A stretch of 34,706 bases of DNA from Chytridium lagenaria (taxonomy: Eukaryota; Chytridiomycota; Chytridiomycetes; Chytridiales; Chytridiaceae). Shown here in pieces: positions 22,732 through 32,089 of the stretch; position 1 is the first letter of the stretch, and each line of letters starts with the position of its first letter. The notes beneath the pieces were generated by a model. It saw nothing but the letters and a program-made list of their open reading frames with translations. It was not told where the DNA came from and searched no databases. The stretch spans positions 1 through 34,706 of the forward strand of contig JAHLKC010000235.1 of assembly GCA_025449115.1 (NCBI GenBank), given 5' to 3'. The translations under genes were made by a program, and so were the position numbers.

Positions 22732-23041
22732 TCACGGCCTATGTTCCTTCTTCGCTTCTTCCGACATCAAATACTCTTTCCGATTATAAAACTCATACTA
22801 CCACTCGTCAACAAAAACACACTTTAATAAGCCTCACCTTTGCATCCGCATACCTCGCCATCGCGTAAAAGAATAACCCAGCAGGTACAATATACATTGC
22901 CTGCCGCCCCAACCTCCTTATAAACTTTGGCCCGCCTTCAGTGATGAACCCGGTAAAGAGTTTTTGTTGGAACGGGGAGAGACCGTACTCATAAAAGCCT
23001 TCTTGGAGACGACTGGAACCCCACCAGTTTGAAGTGACCAT
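22732..23041 (-). CDS. QCR8: Cytochrome bc1 complex subunit 8 (QCR8), copy A
   Basis: Small inner-membrane subunit of respiratory complex III (ubiquinol-cytochrome c reductase) that contacts cytochrome b. Exons are 23041-22838 and 22797-22732. The protein has NWWGSSRLQEGFYEYGLSPF at its N-terminus, the conserved QQKLF.GF segment, and one membrane helix (MYIVPAGLFFYAMARYA). The second exon encodes YEFYNRKEYLMSEEAKKEHR, so the total is about 90 residues, normal for the family. Translation starts directly in this exon (MVTSNWWG). The neighbouring copy B instead uses a tiny separate first exon. The reading frame is intact. Confidence 0.93.
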
Positions 23042-23262
23042 GATGAAGGGCTAAGGAATCTTTTTGGAATATGGGAGGCAAAGTAAAATCTCCTTTGACT
23101 TTAAATTTGCAGAAATACACAAAGTAATATAATGAGATCCCCCGTTTGTTGTTTTTTTTTGTCCACGGTATAAAAAAACCCCAAAGCCATTTATTAGAAC
23201 GACCATGTAGAGAAAGATAAAAATGTGTTGATGAATATCGTGATGGTTGTTTCTTGAACGAT

Positions 23263-23978
23263 TTAATGAGCGTTGGCCTCCTTTCCAGCATCCGACATCA
23301 GATATTCCTTGCGGTTGTAATATTCAAACTGTATGCGCAAAAAAAATCCACGTTAAAACCACCACAAAAACTCAAGCAAAACAAGCAAAAGAAAAAAGGA
23401 AAGAGCTATGTCTACCTTCTTGTCCGCATAACTCGCAATAGAGTAAAACAACAACGCAGGCGGGACAATGTACATCAAGTTCTTTCCCATCCTTCCCACA
23501 AACTTCTTTCCGCCGACGGTGAAGAATCCGGCGAAAAGCTTTTGCTGAAACGGGCTAAGACCGTATTCGTAGAATCCGACTTGTTGGATGTGGCCACCCC
23601 ACCATTTGCTGCGAAAAAAGAAATTGTGTTAAATGGGTCGATGGAGGGGTGTTGTCGTAGAGGTTTGAAGAGATTAATCCCTGTCCAGGTCCCTCAATGT
23701 ATCTTCCCACTTTTCGTCGTCGTTTCAAGATCGTGAGATTTATGAATGGTAAGAGATGTATCGTCGATATATACGACGGCTGCGATGAAAAAGCACTTGC
23801 CGACATCAATATCTTTCGTTTTCGTTGCAAAGTTCCAGCTACCCGAAGAGAGCCCGCCATGGTTAAGCTCCATGTGAAGTTCCCATTGAAACGATTTCAG
23901 CATCCCTTGTAAGCTCCCTCCATAGATCGACGCCTCCTGACAGCAAAGCAAGATTGGACTTGCTTACCCTTTGCCCAT
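23263..23978 (-). CDS. QCR8: Cytochrome bc1 complex subunit 8 (QCR8), copy B
   Basis: Second QCR8 paralogue, in tandem and upstream of copy A. Exons are 23978-23968 (only 11 nt, encoding MGK and part of Gly), 23608-23416 and 23328-23263. After splicing the protein begins MGKGKWWGGHIQQVGFYEYG, closer to the usual QCR8 N-terminus than copy A. It continues with LSPFQQKLFAGFFTVGGKKF, a membrane helix (LMYIVPPALLFYSIASYA) and FEYYNRKEYLMSDAGKE. Intron 1 is unusually long for this window (about 359 nt). The second intron is at the same place as the intron of copy A. No frameshift is seen. Divergence in the matrix-side N-terminus and at the C-terminus suggests the copies are not very recent. Confidence 0.92.
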
Positions 23979-24623
23979 GTTGACGAAGTATGGATTTGTG
24001 AGAGAAACTAAAGAAGAATTTCTTTCTTTTTTGCACTTTTCAAATCGAAAGTGATACAAAGATGGTAGCCTTGGAGTCCGTCATGACGGCCTTCAGAACC
24101 TCAAAAACATCAGTCATATTTTCCAATGCAGTCGCAAAAAAAAATAAAATAAAATCAAAATAAACAATATTGAACATCAAGACCGTTTTGTTTTATCGTT
24201 CATTCTTATAAATTATTTTATTCTTTCGCAACCATTTTTTTGTGTATACCAAGGCAGGCCTAAAACGCAAAACTCAAAGATTTGTACATATCACTTTCGC
24301 AACAAAGGGAAGAGGAATAAAGAAAGGAGGGTGTGTGAAGGTGTGATGCCCTTGATCCCAATTCTTTCGCGACAAAGATAGCAAAGAAGTGTGGGTGCCG
24401 AAACAAATACAAGGCAAAGGAATAGGGCCGATATTTCTTTTTTTTTTTTGACGCAATATGGTCGGGTTATAATTGGAGAAGTAGAGGAGGGATGATAGAA
24501 GGGCGTACGGGTTTTGGGGGAAAGGGTTAGGGAGAAATAGGGGGTAAACGCAGCTAAAGAAGACAACCATCATAACAACCAAACACGAAAACTGAAGTTG
24601 GCGGGGGGTTAAGGATTAACAGA
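23979..24623. other. Intergenic between QCR8 copy B and the bromodomain gene
   Basis: Both flanking genes are on the minus strand, so this holds the 3' untranslated region of the bromodomain gene and the QCR8 promoter. It contains A/T runs near 24129-24165 and a T-run at 24439-24450. The minus-strand open frame 24582-24274 is low-complexity with no support as a gene. Confidence 0.5.
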
Positions 24624-26599
24624 TCAGTCAGAGTCAGAGTCAGAACCACTCCCAGACTCACTATCGCTGCTCTGCGCACCCTCCCTCTCCCTCCTCAAAG
24701 CACAAGCCGCACGTCTCGCAGCTCCTTTGCCTTCTCAGAGTTCCTCTTATCCTCATCCACACACTTGTAAACATGATCTGCAAGCTTGGCCAGCGTCACA
24801 GGATCAAGCGCGTCAAGGTCAAGCTCTATCTCGCCGCCATTAGCACCGAGTTGAGGCATTCCCGTGCGAATGATTTCGATAACGCCCATCTGATGACGGT
24901 CGGAAAGCGAACCAATGATTTCGGAGAGCTTGCTCTTCTCCTCCCAACAGATGGTACGGGGTGGAATGTTGACGGAAGAGGCGGTGGGGGCGGAGGGACC
25001 TGGAGAAGAGGTTCCGGAAGGACGACGGCGCTTTTGAGGCTTGCCATTGCCAGCCTCCTTCCAAGCAATGCCGCAAGTGTTGCAAAGAGAGTGAGAACCA
25101 GAAGGTCCCTTGCGCCAATGAGGGGTTGAGGAAGTATCACAATGTTCGCAGCGCTTGTTTCCTCGGCCACTTCGTGAGGATGAACCACCCTTAACCTCAG
25201 CCACAGATCCATCACCCATTTTAGACCTGCGGGCAGCAGACGCGCTTGCACCAACAGACCTCTTGGCGGCCTTTGACTGAGACTCCTCATCACTGCTGCT
25301 GTCACTGGAACTGTCGTTGTTGTTGACTAAGCCAGAGAACGCCATCGCAGTGAGAGCCGATGTGAGGAGTGCCTCGGTCTTCCTGACCTTGTGCTTCTTG
25401 CTTTTGTCTTTCTTCATACCCTCAAGCTGCTGCTGAATGAGCATGAGCGAAGCCGCAATGTCCCGCCAAGAAGGTCGGAGTCGCTTTTCTTCTTAGCCGC
25501 CTTGCTGATTGACTTGCGACGGCTGGCAGCCTTACCATCCGCATCCTCGGAAGGGCGACGAAGATCCTCGGGCTCGTAGATCTTCTTGGGCTTGCGCTCA
25601 CGAGCAGACCGAATAACCTCAGGGGCCGCAGTGGTAATAGGAGGGAAAGGCTCACCACCATCACCGTCAATGTCAATAAAGACATTGCTGACAGGGCTCG
25701 ACACCATCTCCTTACCAAGCGTCTCCGCTGGAACCAAGCTATCACGCTTCCTCTTTTGCGCCGATGACGTCGATACCTTTGTAGGTGCTTCTTGACCGGT
25801 ACTGCTTGACCCTCCGCTTGCCGATTGTAGATTGGTAGAAGGGGAAAGGTGCGGTTGAGAAGATTTGAAAAATACTTTTCAAGCTGACGGCCGAGTTGGT
25901 GAACGAAGTGGGTGGGTGGGTTGAAGAAGAAGCAATTGTCAAAAATAAGCTTGACATCCTCGACAAACGCTTCAAGCGTGGTGTAAGAACCCGCCGAAAG
26001 CTTTTGACCGGCTGTCTGAAGATCCATGGGATTCTTGATAATGTTGTAGTAGTCCGGGGCCTGAGCAATCACTGGGTCAACTGGAACGTGAAAAGGCCAA
26101 GATGACTTGTGCTTTTGAAGTGATGAAAGAATGGACTTGCACGCCTTCATGTCTGCGGGACTGAGGGATGAGGCGGCGGTGGGAGCAAGAGGTGGTCGGG
26201 ATGCAATGGATTGAGTAGGAATTGCTGAAGAGGGATGAACAGACTCTTGTACGTCCAGATCCATGCCGAGAGACTTGACCGGCACAGCAATATCAACCTC
26301 CATCACGACAGACTCGACGACCTCCACCTTTGCCTCATCCCCAACAACACTAACATCCTCTGCTGCCATCAATGAGTCGGTGTCCTCACCAAAGTGTTCT
26401 GAAATTGGAGGAGTGGGGAGGGTTCTGTGGGCGGAGATAAGGGAAGGTTGGTCTGAAAGGACTGAGTAGACGAGAGAGGCTTCTTCTCAAGAGAAAGAAC
26501 GGACGAGATGTCGGATGGGTTGTGTGGAGGAGAGGTGGCCAGAGCTAGAGTCGGTTGCGACTGCGCAGTGAAGCCCTCGACCATAGCCTCGAACGACAT
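24624..26599 (-). CDS. Bromodomain + GATA-type zinc finger + NET (ET) domain chromatin protein
   Basis: Probable nuclear chromatin regulator. Domains in order are: one BET-like bromodomain (about 26156-25863) with the WPF shelf (SSWPFHVPVDP), the ZA-loop PDYYNIIKNPMDL and the acetyl-lysine-binding Asn in NCFFFNPPTH; a basic Ser/Lys-rich linker; a GATA-type zinc finger, C-X2-C-X18-C-X2-C (CEHC...CNTC, about 25150-25073) with TPHWRKGPSG; and a NET domain (about 24952-24758, WEEKSKLSEIIGSLSDRHQ...LDLDALDPVTLAKL). A Ser/Asp C-terminal tail (SSDSESGSGSDSDSD) like the SEED motif of BET proteins ends at 24624. I see no introns. Four single-base losses are apparent, near 26408, 25845, 25460 and 24705. 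The start is the ATG at 26599. Fungal Bdf1/BET proteins usually have two bromodomains and no GATA finger, so this fusion is unusual. Confidence 0.9.
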
Positions 26600-27310
26600 C
26601 ACCGAACTGGTCAGAGCACCGAAGGGAAAGGTCAGAATGGATTGAACAAAGAAAAATTAAGATTGACAGCAACAGATGGCGTATAAATTAAATGTATATT
26701 AAAGTAACGAAAAGGAATGAGTGGAGGGGAAAGGAGTGGAAAGGGTGGGAAGAAAAGGAAGGTTGGGAGAGAGGGAAGGGCGAAACCAAGTAGGTAGCAG
26801 CTGTGAATACGAAAACCAACACTCGAATCCACTGCCGCAGCCGGATGATCCCAATGCCATACTCCCTCTCCGTCTTCATTGACCTCTTTCGCCTATCACT
26901 CAAATGCCCATTCTCTATCCAATACAACAATCTCACATCGACGAACATCCGTCTCATCCATAGTTGACCACATGCAAACACACACACATACTCAGGCTGA
27001 TGGTTGAAGAAGGAAAGGAAGCAACCAGTGAAAGGTATGGTGAGGGGATCGGGGGTTATAAAAATCAATGTGTGATGCTCACCAGTTGAATTACAAAATC
27101 TGAAAGGAAACAGGGTAAAAAGATGAAATCGGGGTTTCGATGGGCGGAGTATAAAGTGGTAAAGAGTTGTGATTGGGTAAAGTGAATGCTGTGAATTGGT
27201 TGGATGTCGGGAAATATCGGGTGAGGGAATGGGATGATGCGGATGAATGCGGAATGATGGGGAGGGGGCTGTGGTGGGAAAAAGCGAGGGAGAGGGGAAA
27301 ACACCTCCAC
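26600..27310. other. Probable 5' leader of the bromodomain gene
   Basis: About 700 bp between the bromodomain gene ATG and a strong minus-strand TATA box at 27311-27318. The minus strand is strikingly C/T-rich. A long open frame here (27323-26688, minus) starts at a TTG inside the TATA box and is low-complexity, so I do not accept it. A long 5' untranslated region, possibly with an intron, is the simplest reading. Confidence 0.45.
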
Positions 27311-27318
27311 CTTTTATA
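27311..27318 (-). promoter_or_regulatory. TATA box (minus strand), probably for the bromodomain gene
   Basis: On the minus strand this reads TATAAAAG within GGGTATAAAAGGTGGAGG, a textbook TATA box. The nearest supported minus-strand ATG is at 26599, about 710 bp downstream, which would imply a long leader. Confidence 0.5.
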
Positions 27319-28288
27319 CCCAAATCGTAACTACTATAAGAAGGGGGAGGAATGCTTTGATGACAATCCTTCTCTCCCTTCTTAATATTTACTTAATTCG
27401 CAAATTTTATTTGTTATATGTGATTTGAATGAATTCAAAAAAAAATAAAAAAGAATTGGAAAAAAAAAAAATAAAAATAATAAATTCATTCAAAATTCAA
27501 TTAAGCGACGGAGAATTACCAATCCAACCAATCATCCAATTACACCGTCCCACTTACGCCAATGCGGTGGCGAGTTGTCTTGTCTCACAAAAACTCCGCT
27601 TCTCAATCCTCGTGTTTTGACAATCCCACATTCCCGCCACAAGCCAATGAGCATGATATCCGCATGACCTCCAGCCAATGTCGTTAATTAAATAATGACG
27701 CATCCGAGGAATCGAATCAGGCAAGAAAAAGGAATAGGGAGACAAACACAAGGATAAACGGAAGAGGATCCACCCACAAAAAAAAAAAGAGAAAATCACG
27801 AGAACGCGAAAACCACGAAAACACATACCTCCACAAAAAATCCATTCATTGGCTGAACGAATGCCTAGCCCTGATTGGCTATTCGGAAGACTCGGCTGAG
27901 ACGGTGGAAATCTACTGATTCGATGACGGCCGATGGCAACGAGTTGTGAAGAAAAGAGTCACACGGCACCCTAATACGGAGAATCGGGTCTCATATCATT
28001 CTAAGAAAAAAGATGGTCCATGAATAAGCCTAGCAGAAATACATCGAGAACACTTGGAATAGAATGTGAATAACTTGTTAAATGGATGGTGGGAACGACG
28101 AGGGAAGAACGTAGTGGAAAGCTAGAATCCGTGAGTAAACATCATCAGTGGCATAGCTTTTCCAAAGCAGACAAGACAAGGGAAATAAGCTATCCTTTAT
28201 CGCAAAAGGAATGGCAACTACTCCAATCTGTAGTCAAATACAGAAATGCCTCTGGCCTATTGCAATGTTCCGTACCGCAGGTACTTAC
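27319..28288. other. AT-rich intergenic region
   Basis: No supported coding region. A-runs at 27438-27480 and 27777-27789 are conspicuous. Any continuation of the possible methyltransferase fragment upstream of 28289 (its 3' exons) could lie at 27900-28260, but I could not find a convincing reading frame there. Confidence 0.4.
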
Positions 28289-28450
28289 CATGTATGCAGA
28301 TGTTCAATGATCAACACCTGTCGGCCCACCTTCAAACACCTCGCCCACTCCACCGCCTCCTTCGCCACCCCACTCCTCACACTCCTTATGACTGACTGGC
28401 TGACCACGCACTCCTTGGAGAGAGGTACGCCGCAGTTCTGTTCAGTGATG
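28289..28450 (-). CDS. Possible fragment of a class I SAM-dependent methyltransferase
   Basis: A minus-strand exon ending at a clear donor (ATG|GTAAGT, exon end 28289) encodes SVRSGVAKEAVEWARCLKVG followed by RQVLIIEHLHTW. This resembles the post-motif segment of type 11 methyltransferases (S...P..AL.E..RVLKPGG.LL.LEH), but the usual GG is GR here. I could not locate the SAM-binding motif I upstream or a convincing C-terminal exon, so it may be a relic or a chance match. The exon's 5' boundary is unknown. Confidence 0.25.
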
Positions 28451-29233
28451 GAGGTGAGAACTGGAGGGTGAAGAAGGCAGTAACAAGTAAAGGCGAGGTG
28501 TGGGTGAGGTCTCGAAGTAAAGAGGGGAGCAGTAGGCTGATGAGTGTGTGTGGGTGGATGAGGCAGGATTTCAATTCCTTTCATTCCTTCTGTCCTCCCC
28601 TTCAGCAACCCTCAACCACGAGTTGCTCACAAAAATAGGACACAGTGTTACACACGTGGACAATTCCATTTCTTTTTTTGACAATTCCTAATCAAATAAA
28701 TAATAAATAACCTTTTTCCCCATCACGTCGAAACACGTCTAAACACTTGAAACATGGGGAGGGTTCATATTACCCATATTATTATCATGACGCAAAAAGG
28801 GTATGATATTAACGCGTTCGCCTTTGTAAATCTCAGGTAAAGACCAATATCTGCATTTCTTTTAACGTGTTTTGCGTGTATAAGAGCAAATTCTGCAAAC
28901 TCACTAAAAGCCGCAGTAGAAATAACGTACTTCCAATATTTTACGCAATGTCTCAATACCCAAGAACAATATAACTTTCTGTGCATTCTTTACTGTTAAA
29001 ATATCACGTACTGGACGATGTTTACAAGCGCAACTTTGAAGACAGGCGAGACAGTCCACATGGGACTTGGTATCAGTTACAGGACGTAAAGCAACTGCAG
29101 CGCTGCCAACAAAGACGCTACCAAACAAGCTCTCTTTTATTCATAATATACATATGATAAACTCTCGGATGCAGCACTAATTCCTCCCGTAAATCCCCAC
29201 GATCTTGTAACAAGGATCTCCTTATTCTCTTGC
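28451..29233. other. Intergenic with an unassigned minus-strand open stretch
   Basis: Two overlapping minus-strand frames (29128-28904 and 28986-28765) contain a small cysteine cluster (DCLACLQSCACKH) followed by a basic segment. They could belong to a small spliced gene, but I recognise no family, no clear start and no clean splice pattern. The divergent position relative to the plus-strand gene at 29234 would suit a bidirectional promoter. Confidence 0.3.
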
Positions 29234-31336
29234 ATGGCGACGGAAGGGTTTGGACCGCCCTCTAAGGTCTCACCACGGGGCAAGGTCAAGCTCGATCCGA
29301 TCCCAACAACCTATCCAACCCCAAAGTTTTCAACACAAGACGATGACCGAAGATTTAGCATCGCAGAACGTTTCTTAGGGGATCACTTGAACGATGACCA
29401 CATACTGAATACTCTAAATCGTTCGACAACTAAAAACCGACAAATTCCGAATGACGATGTCCTGAGTAAAGAGATACATCCCTGGATGGCTGTATTTAAG
29501 GACGGGAAAACTGAGAAGGAATTTCAGGTGTGCTCACAGCAGAATAGTATAGCTGAAATCAACACATAATCTGCAGGACCACATCAACATAAAATCTCGA
29601 TACAGCAACTTCCTGAACCTCATCCTTATGACCTCTCTATGTGGTATCTACGCAGTCATGGTCATCACCGTTTTCCGACCCGTATCAACTCAAGGTATCT
29701 TCACACTACTTCCATCCTTTAACTTCCAAAAAAAAGATGCCATCTACTACTCGTCTCTTTGCATCAATAACGGCGCATTCGCTTTATTGGTTTGGTTTCT
29801 CCCGTTATCTGTTATACGACGTATACAGAGGCCTTTAACAACCACCAGCGTATTAATCTCGCACGCGGCGTCGGTCGTGTGGTTTGACTTAAGGGTTCCG
29901 GGTTTGGTAAAATACCCCAGCATTTTCTATTTGTAACCATATTCTGGAAGATGGAAACCGTTCGGGCCTCACAGGGTGAAGTCTTTGAGCCACACATTTA
30001 CGCAACCTATGCTGTAATGATTTATTTCAGTATATGTCTTTTATCGCAAAGGTATAGGTGTTTGATTCTCCTGTTCCGTGCTTTCTGCGCATAAGGCCGA
30101 TAACTCTTTAATAAACTTGAACAGCGTTGCATCAGGCCTAATCATCAGCGTCTTCGTCACCCTCGCACCTTGGTATACACCCGGATTAATTTCGCCGTGA
30201 CTAACTCCACCTCTATCCAAGGCTCGTCATAGCCTACAGTATCCCCGTCTCAAACCCTATTCAAATCACCTCCCACCCCTCTTTCTACGGTTTGGCGTAA
30301 GTTACCCTTTGTTTTGGAAGTCATGTTTACACCATCAGTGCCCTGGCCGCCCTCTTTCAACTCCGCAACCGCGAATTTCGCGACAGACGAATCTACCAAC
30401 TTGAACTCCAAACCGCCCAAAGAACCAATACCCCTCTCCCAACCATCACAGCAATGACGACCGATCAAATCTTCTCATTATCTCGCTCTCCTATCCCTGA
30501 AACCTCTAGAAAATGGATAGAGATTGTGTTGGTCGTTCTCAAAGACCGTAATTTGGCAACCTCGTATCGAATATGGAGACATAAGCAATTTATGAGTCAA
30601 ATGCGTGTTTCTTTATGCATAGAACTTTTCTCGGATTTCGTCAGCGCGTTTGTGGATGGGATAAGGTATGCCGCCAAAACTTTCTTCAATTCTTACAGCG
30701 AATAGTTTCTGCCAAGAAAGTTCAGCGCTACGTACGTCTCCAAGTTTATGCGGGAAGAAAGGCTTCTTGATACGTAGTATACGACTCGGAATAGCAGGAT
30801 GGGTAGCTCTCTCAGCGATCCTTAGTTTCACTCCGATCTTCACGAAACGACCTATCACGGCACAGGTTTTGTTGACGGTGTCGCAGACAATTCGAGGACT
30901 TGTAAGTAACTCATTCCCAACATGAAGAAACTGAATCATTGGGTATAGGGATACGTGTAAGAGGAAATTTTATTTTACAATTAGACTAAATTCGATACAA
31001 GATACCTTTCAATGCTTATATCATCCTGGAATCCTACCGACTGGACTAGCATCATCATGAACGCGTAAGCCACCTCACCCCTCTCCATTTAACCACTTCT
31101 TCAGCTTCCTCGTCAACTCCGTCTTCAACAGCGTCGGACCCTGCGTCTTAACGATGCCCATGTTTCTCATTGAATCCCTCATCCTCCTCACCTCCTCCAT
31201 CCTCTTCCGTATCGTCTTTGGGAACGGTCGGATATTCCTTTACGCCGGCCTGGTGATTGCGTTGTCGGCGGGTGCCGCGTATAATTATGTGATGGAGAAA
31301 ACGGAGCAGAGGTTTTTTGCGTTGAGTCGGGGATGA
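29234..31336 (+). CDS. Polytopic membrane protein of unknown family
   Basis: Not identified. The start at 29234 gives a soluble, Pro/Lys-rich N-terminus (MATEGFGPPSKVSPRG) of about 98 residues, spliced near 29527 to an exon at 29577. Further exons, separated by short GT..AG introns, encode roughly eight to eleven hydrophobic segments, including FLNLILMTSLCGIYAVMVIT, LCINNGAFALLVWFLPLSVI, ASGLIISVFVTLA, TISALAALFQL, GIAGWVALSAILSF and FLIESLILLTSSILF. A cytosolic-looking middle loop (30330-30590) has LRNREFRDRRIYQLEL and RKWIEIVLVVLKDRN. The last exon (about 31107-31336) ends YVMEKTEQRFFALSRG. It lacks motifs of MBOAT acyltransferases, ABC, MFS or GPCR families that I could check. Exon boundaries between 29930 and 31105 are approximate. 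Confidence 0.6.
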
Positions 31337-32089
31337 GGGAGGAGAAGGGGGGAGGGGGGAGAAGAGGTTAGAGGTTGTAGAGGAGGGAAGGTCGAGTAAA
31401 GTGTTTCCAGTGTGAGAAATATACCTGATAGTGTAGAAGTATGTTTCTTTATTGGAATTTTTGTACAAGGTTGGCCATGGTTGAGACAGTTTAGCCGCGA
31501 TAAGTCTGATAAAAACTTACCTTAGCGCTCGACAAAAGTTTACTAAGCTATAAAGAAACGCGAGGTGTCGGTGTTTACCACTTGGATATTGCAGAAAAAC
31601 ACTCCCCCTCGTAATTTTCCAGCCTCTGCAACTCCCACGCTATCCCCACCTTCATCTGCTAAGCTCAATACCTCACGGTCCACGTTGAAAATCGAGTTTT
31701 CGTGCAAAAAGTGTCAGACCAGCGGTGTCAGACTGGCTACGATATAAGAAGTACCATTTTACTTAACCGTCATGCCGCTCAAAAAAGCACTACTTTTCCA
31801 CGTCATCTTTCACCCTCCAAAATGCCATCATATCTTTTTGAAAACGGAAAAGCAACATCTTCAAAACCATCTAGGCAGATTTCAACAATGTGTGGAGTGA
31901 TTAACAAAAAATTAGCTAAGACCCAATTTTCCTACGGAATTTTCTTACTGATTTTATATTAGACGAATGAAATAAAAAACCAGACAGGATATTTATTAAT
32001 ACAAAAGGCAAGACCATTTTTACCCAACCAAGATAATTGCGAATAAGTAAAAAAGAACCAAAAAAGAAAACACAAAGCTTAAGAATATT
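31337..32089. other. Convergent intergenic region
   Basis: Mostly 3' regions of the membrane protein gene and RAD21. A plus-strand stretch near 31680-31735 encodes LKIEFSCKKCQTSG, which recalls the first CxxC of DNL-type (Zim17/Hep1) zinc-finger proteins. No second CxxC follows in any frame, so I do not call a gene. Nothing else is supported. Confidence 0.4.

Noticed and set aside
24826..25305. 159-codon minus-strand open frame overlapping the GATA/NET part
   Set aside because: Alternative frame of the same strand. The frame with the zinc-finger cysteines and the NET domain is clearly the coding one.
26688..27323. 211-codon minus-strand open frame upstream of the bromodomain gene
   Set aside because: It opens at a TTG within a TATA box, is low-complexity (Pro/Ser/Phe/His-rich from a C/T-rich strand), and shows no domain or splice evidence.
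29234..31336. Identification as sterol/diacylglycerol O-acyltransferase (MBOAT)
   Set aside because: The number of membrane spans is similar, but the catalytic His context and FYxDWWN-type motif are not present in any frame I read.
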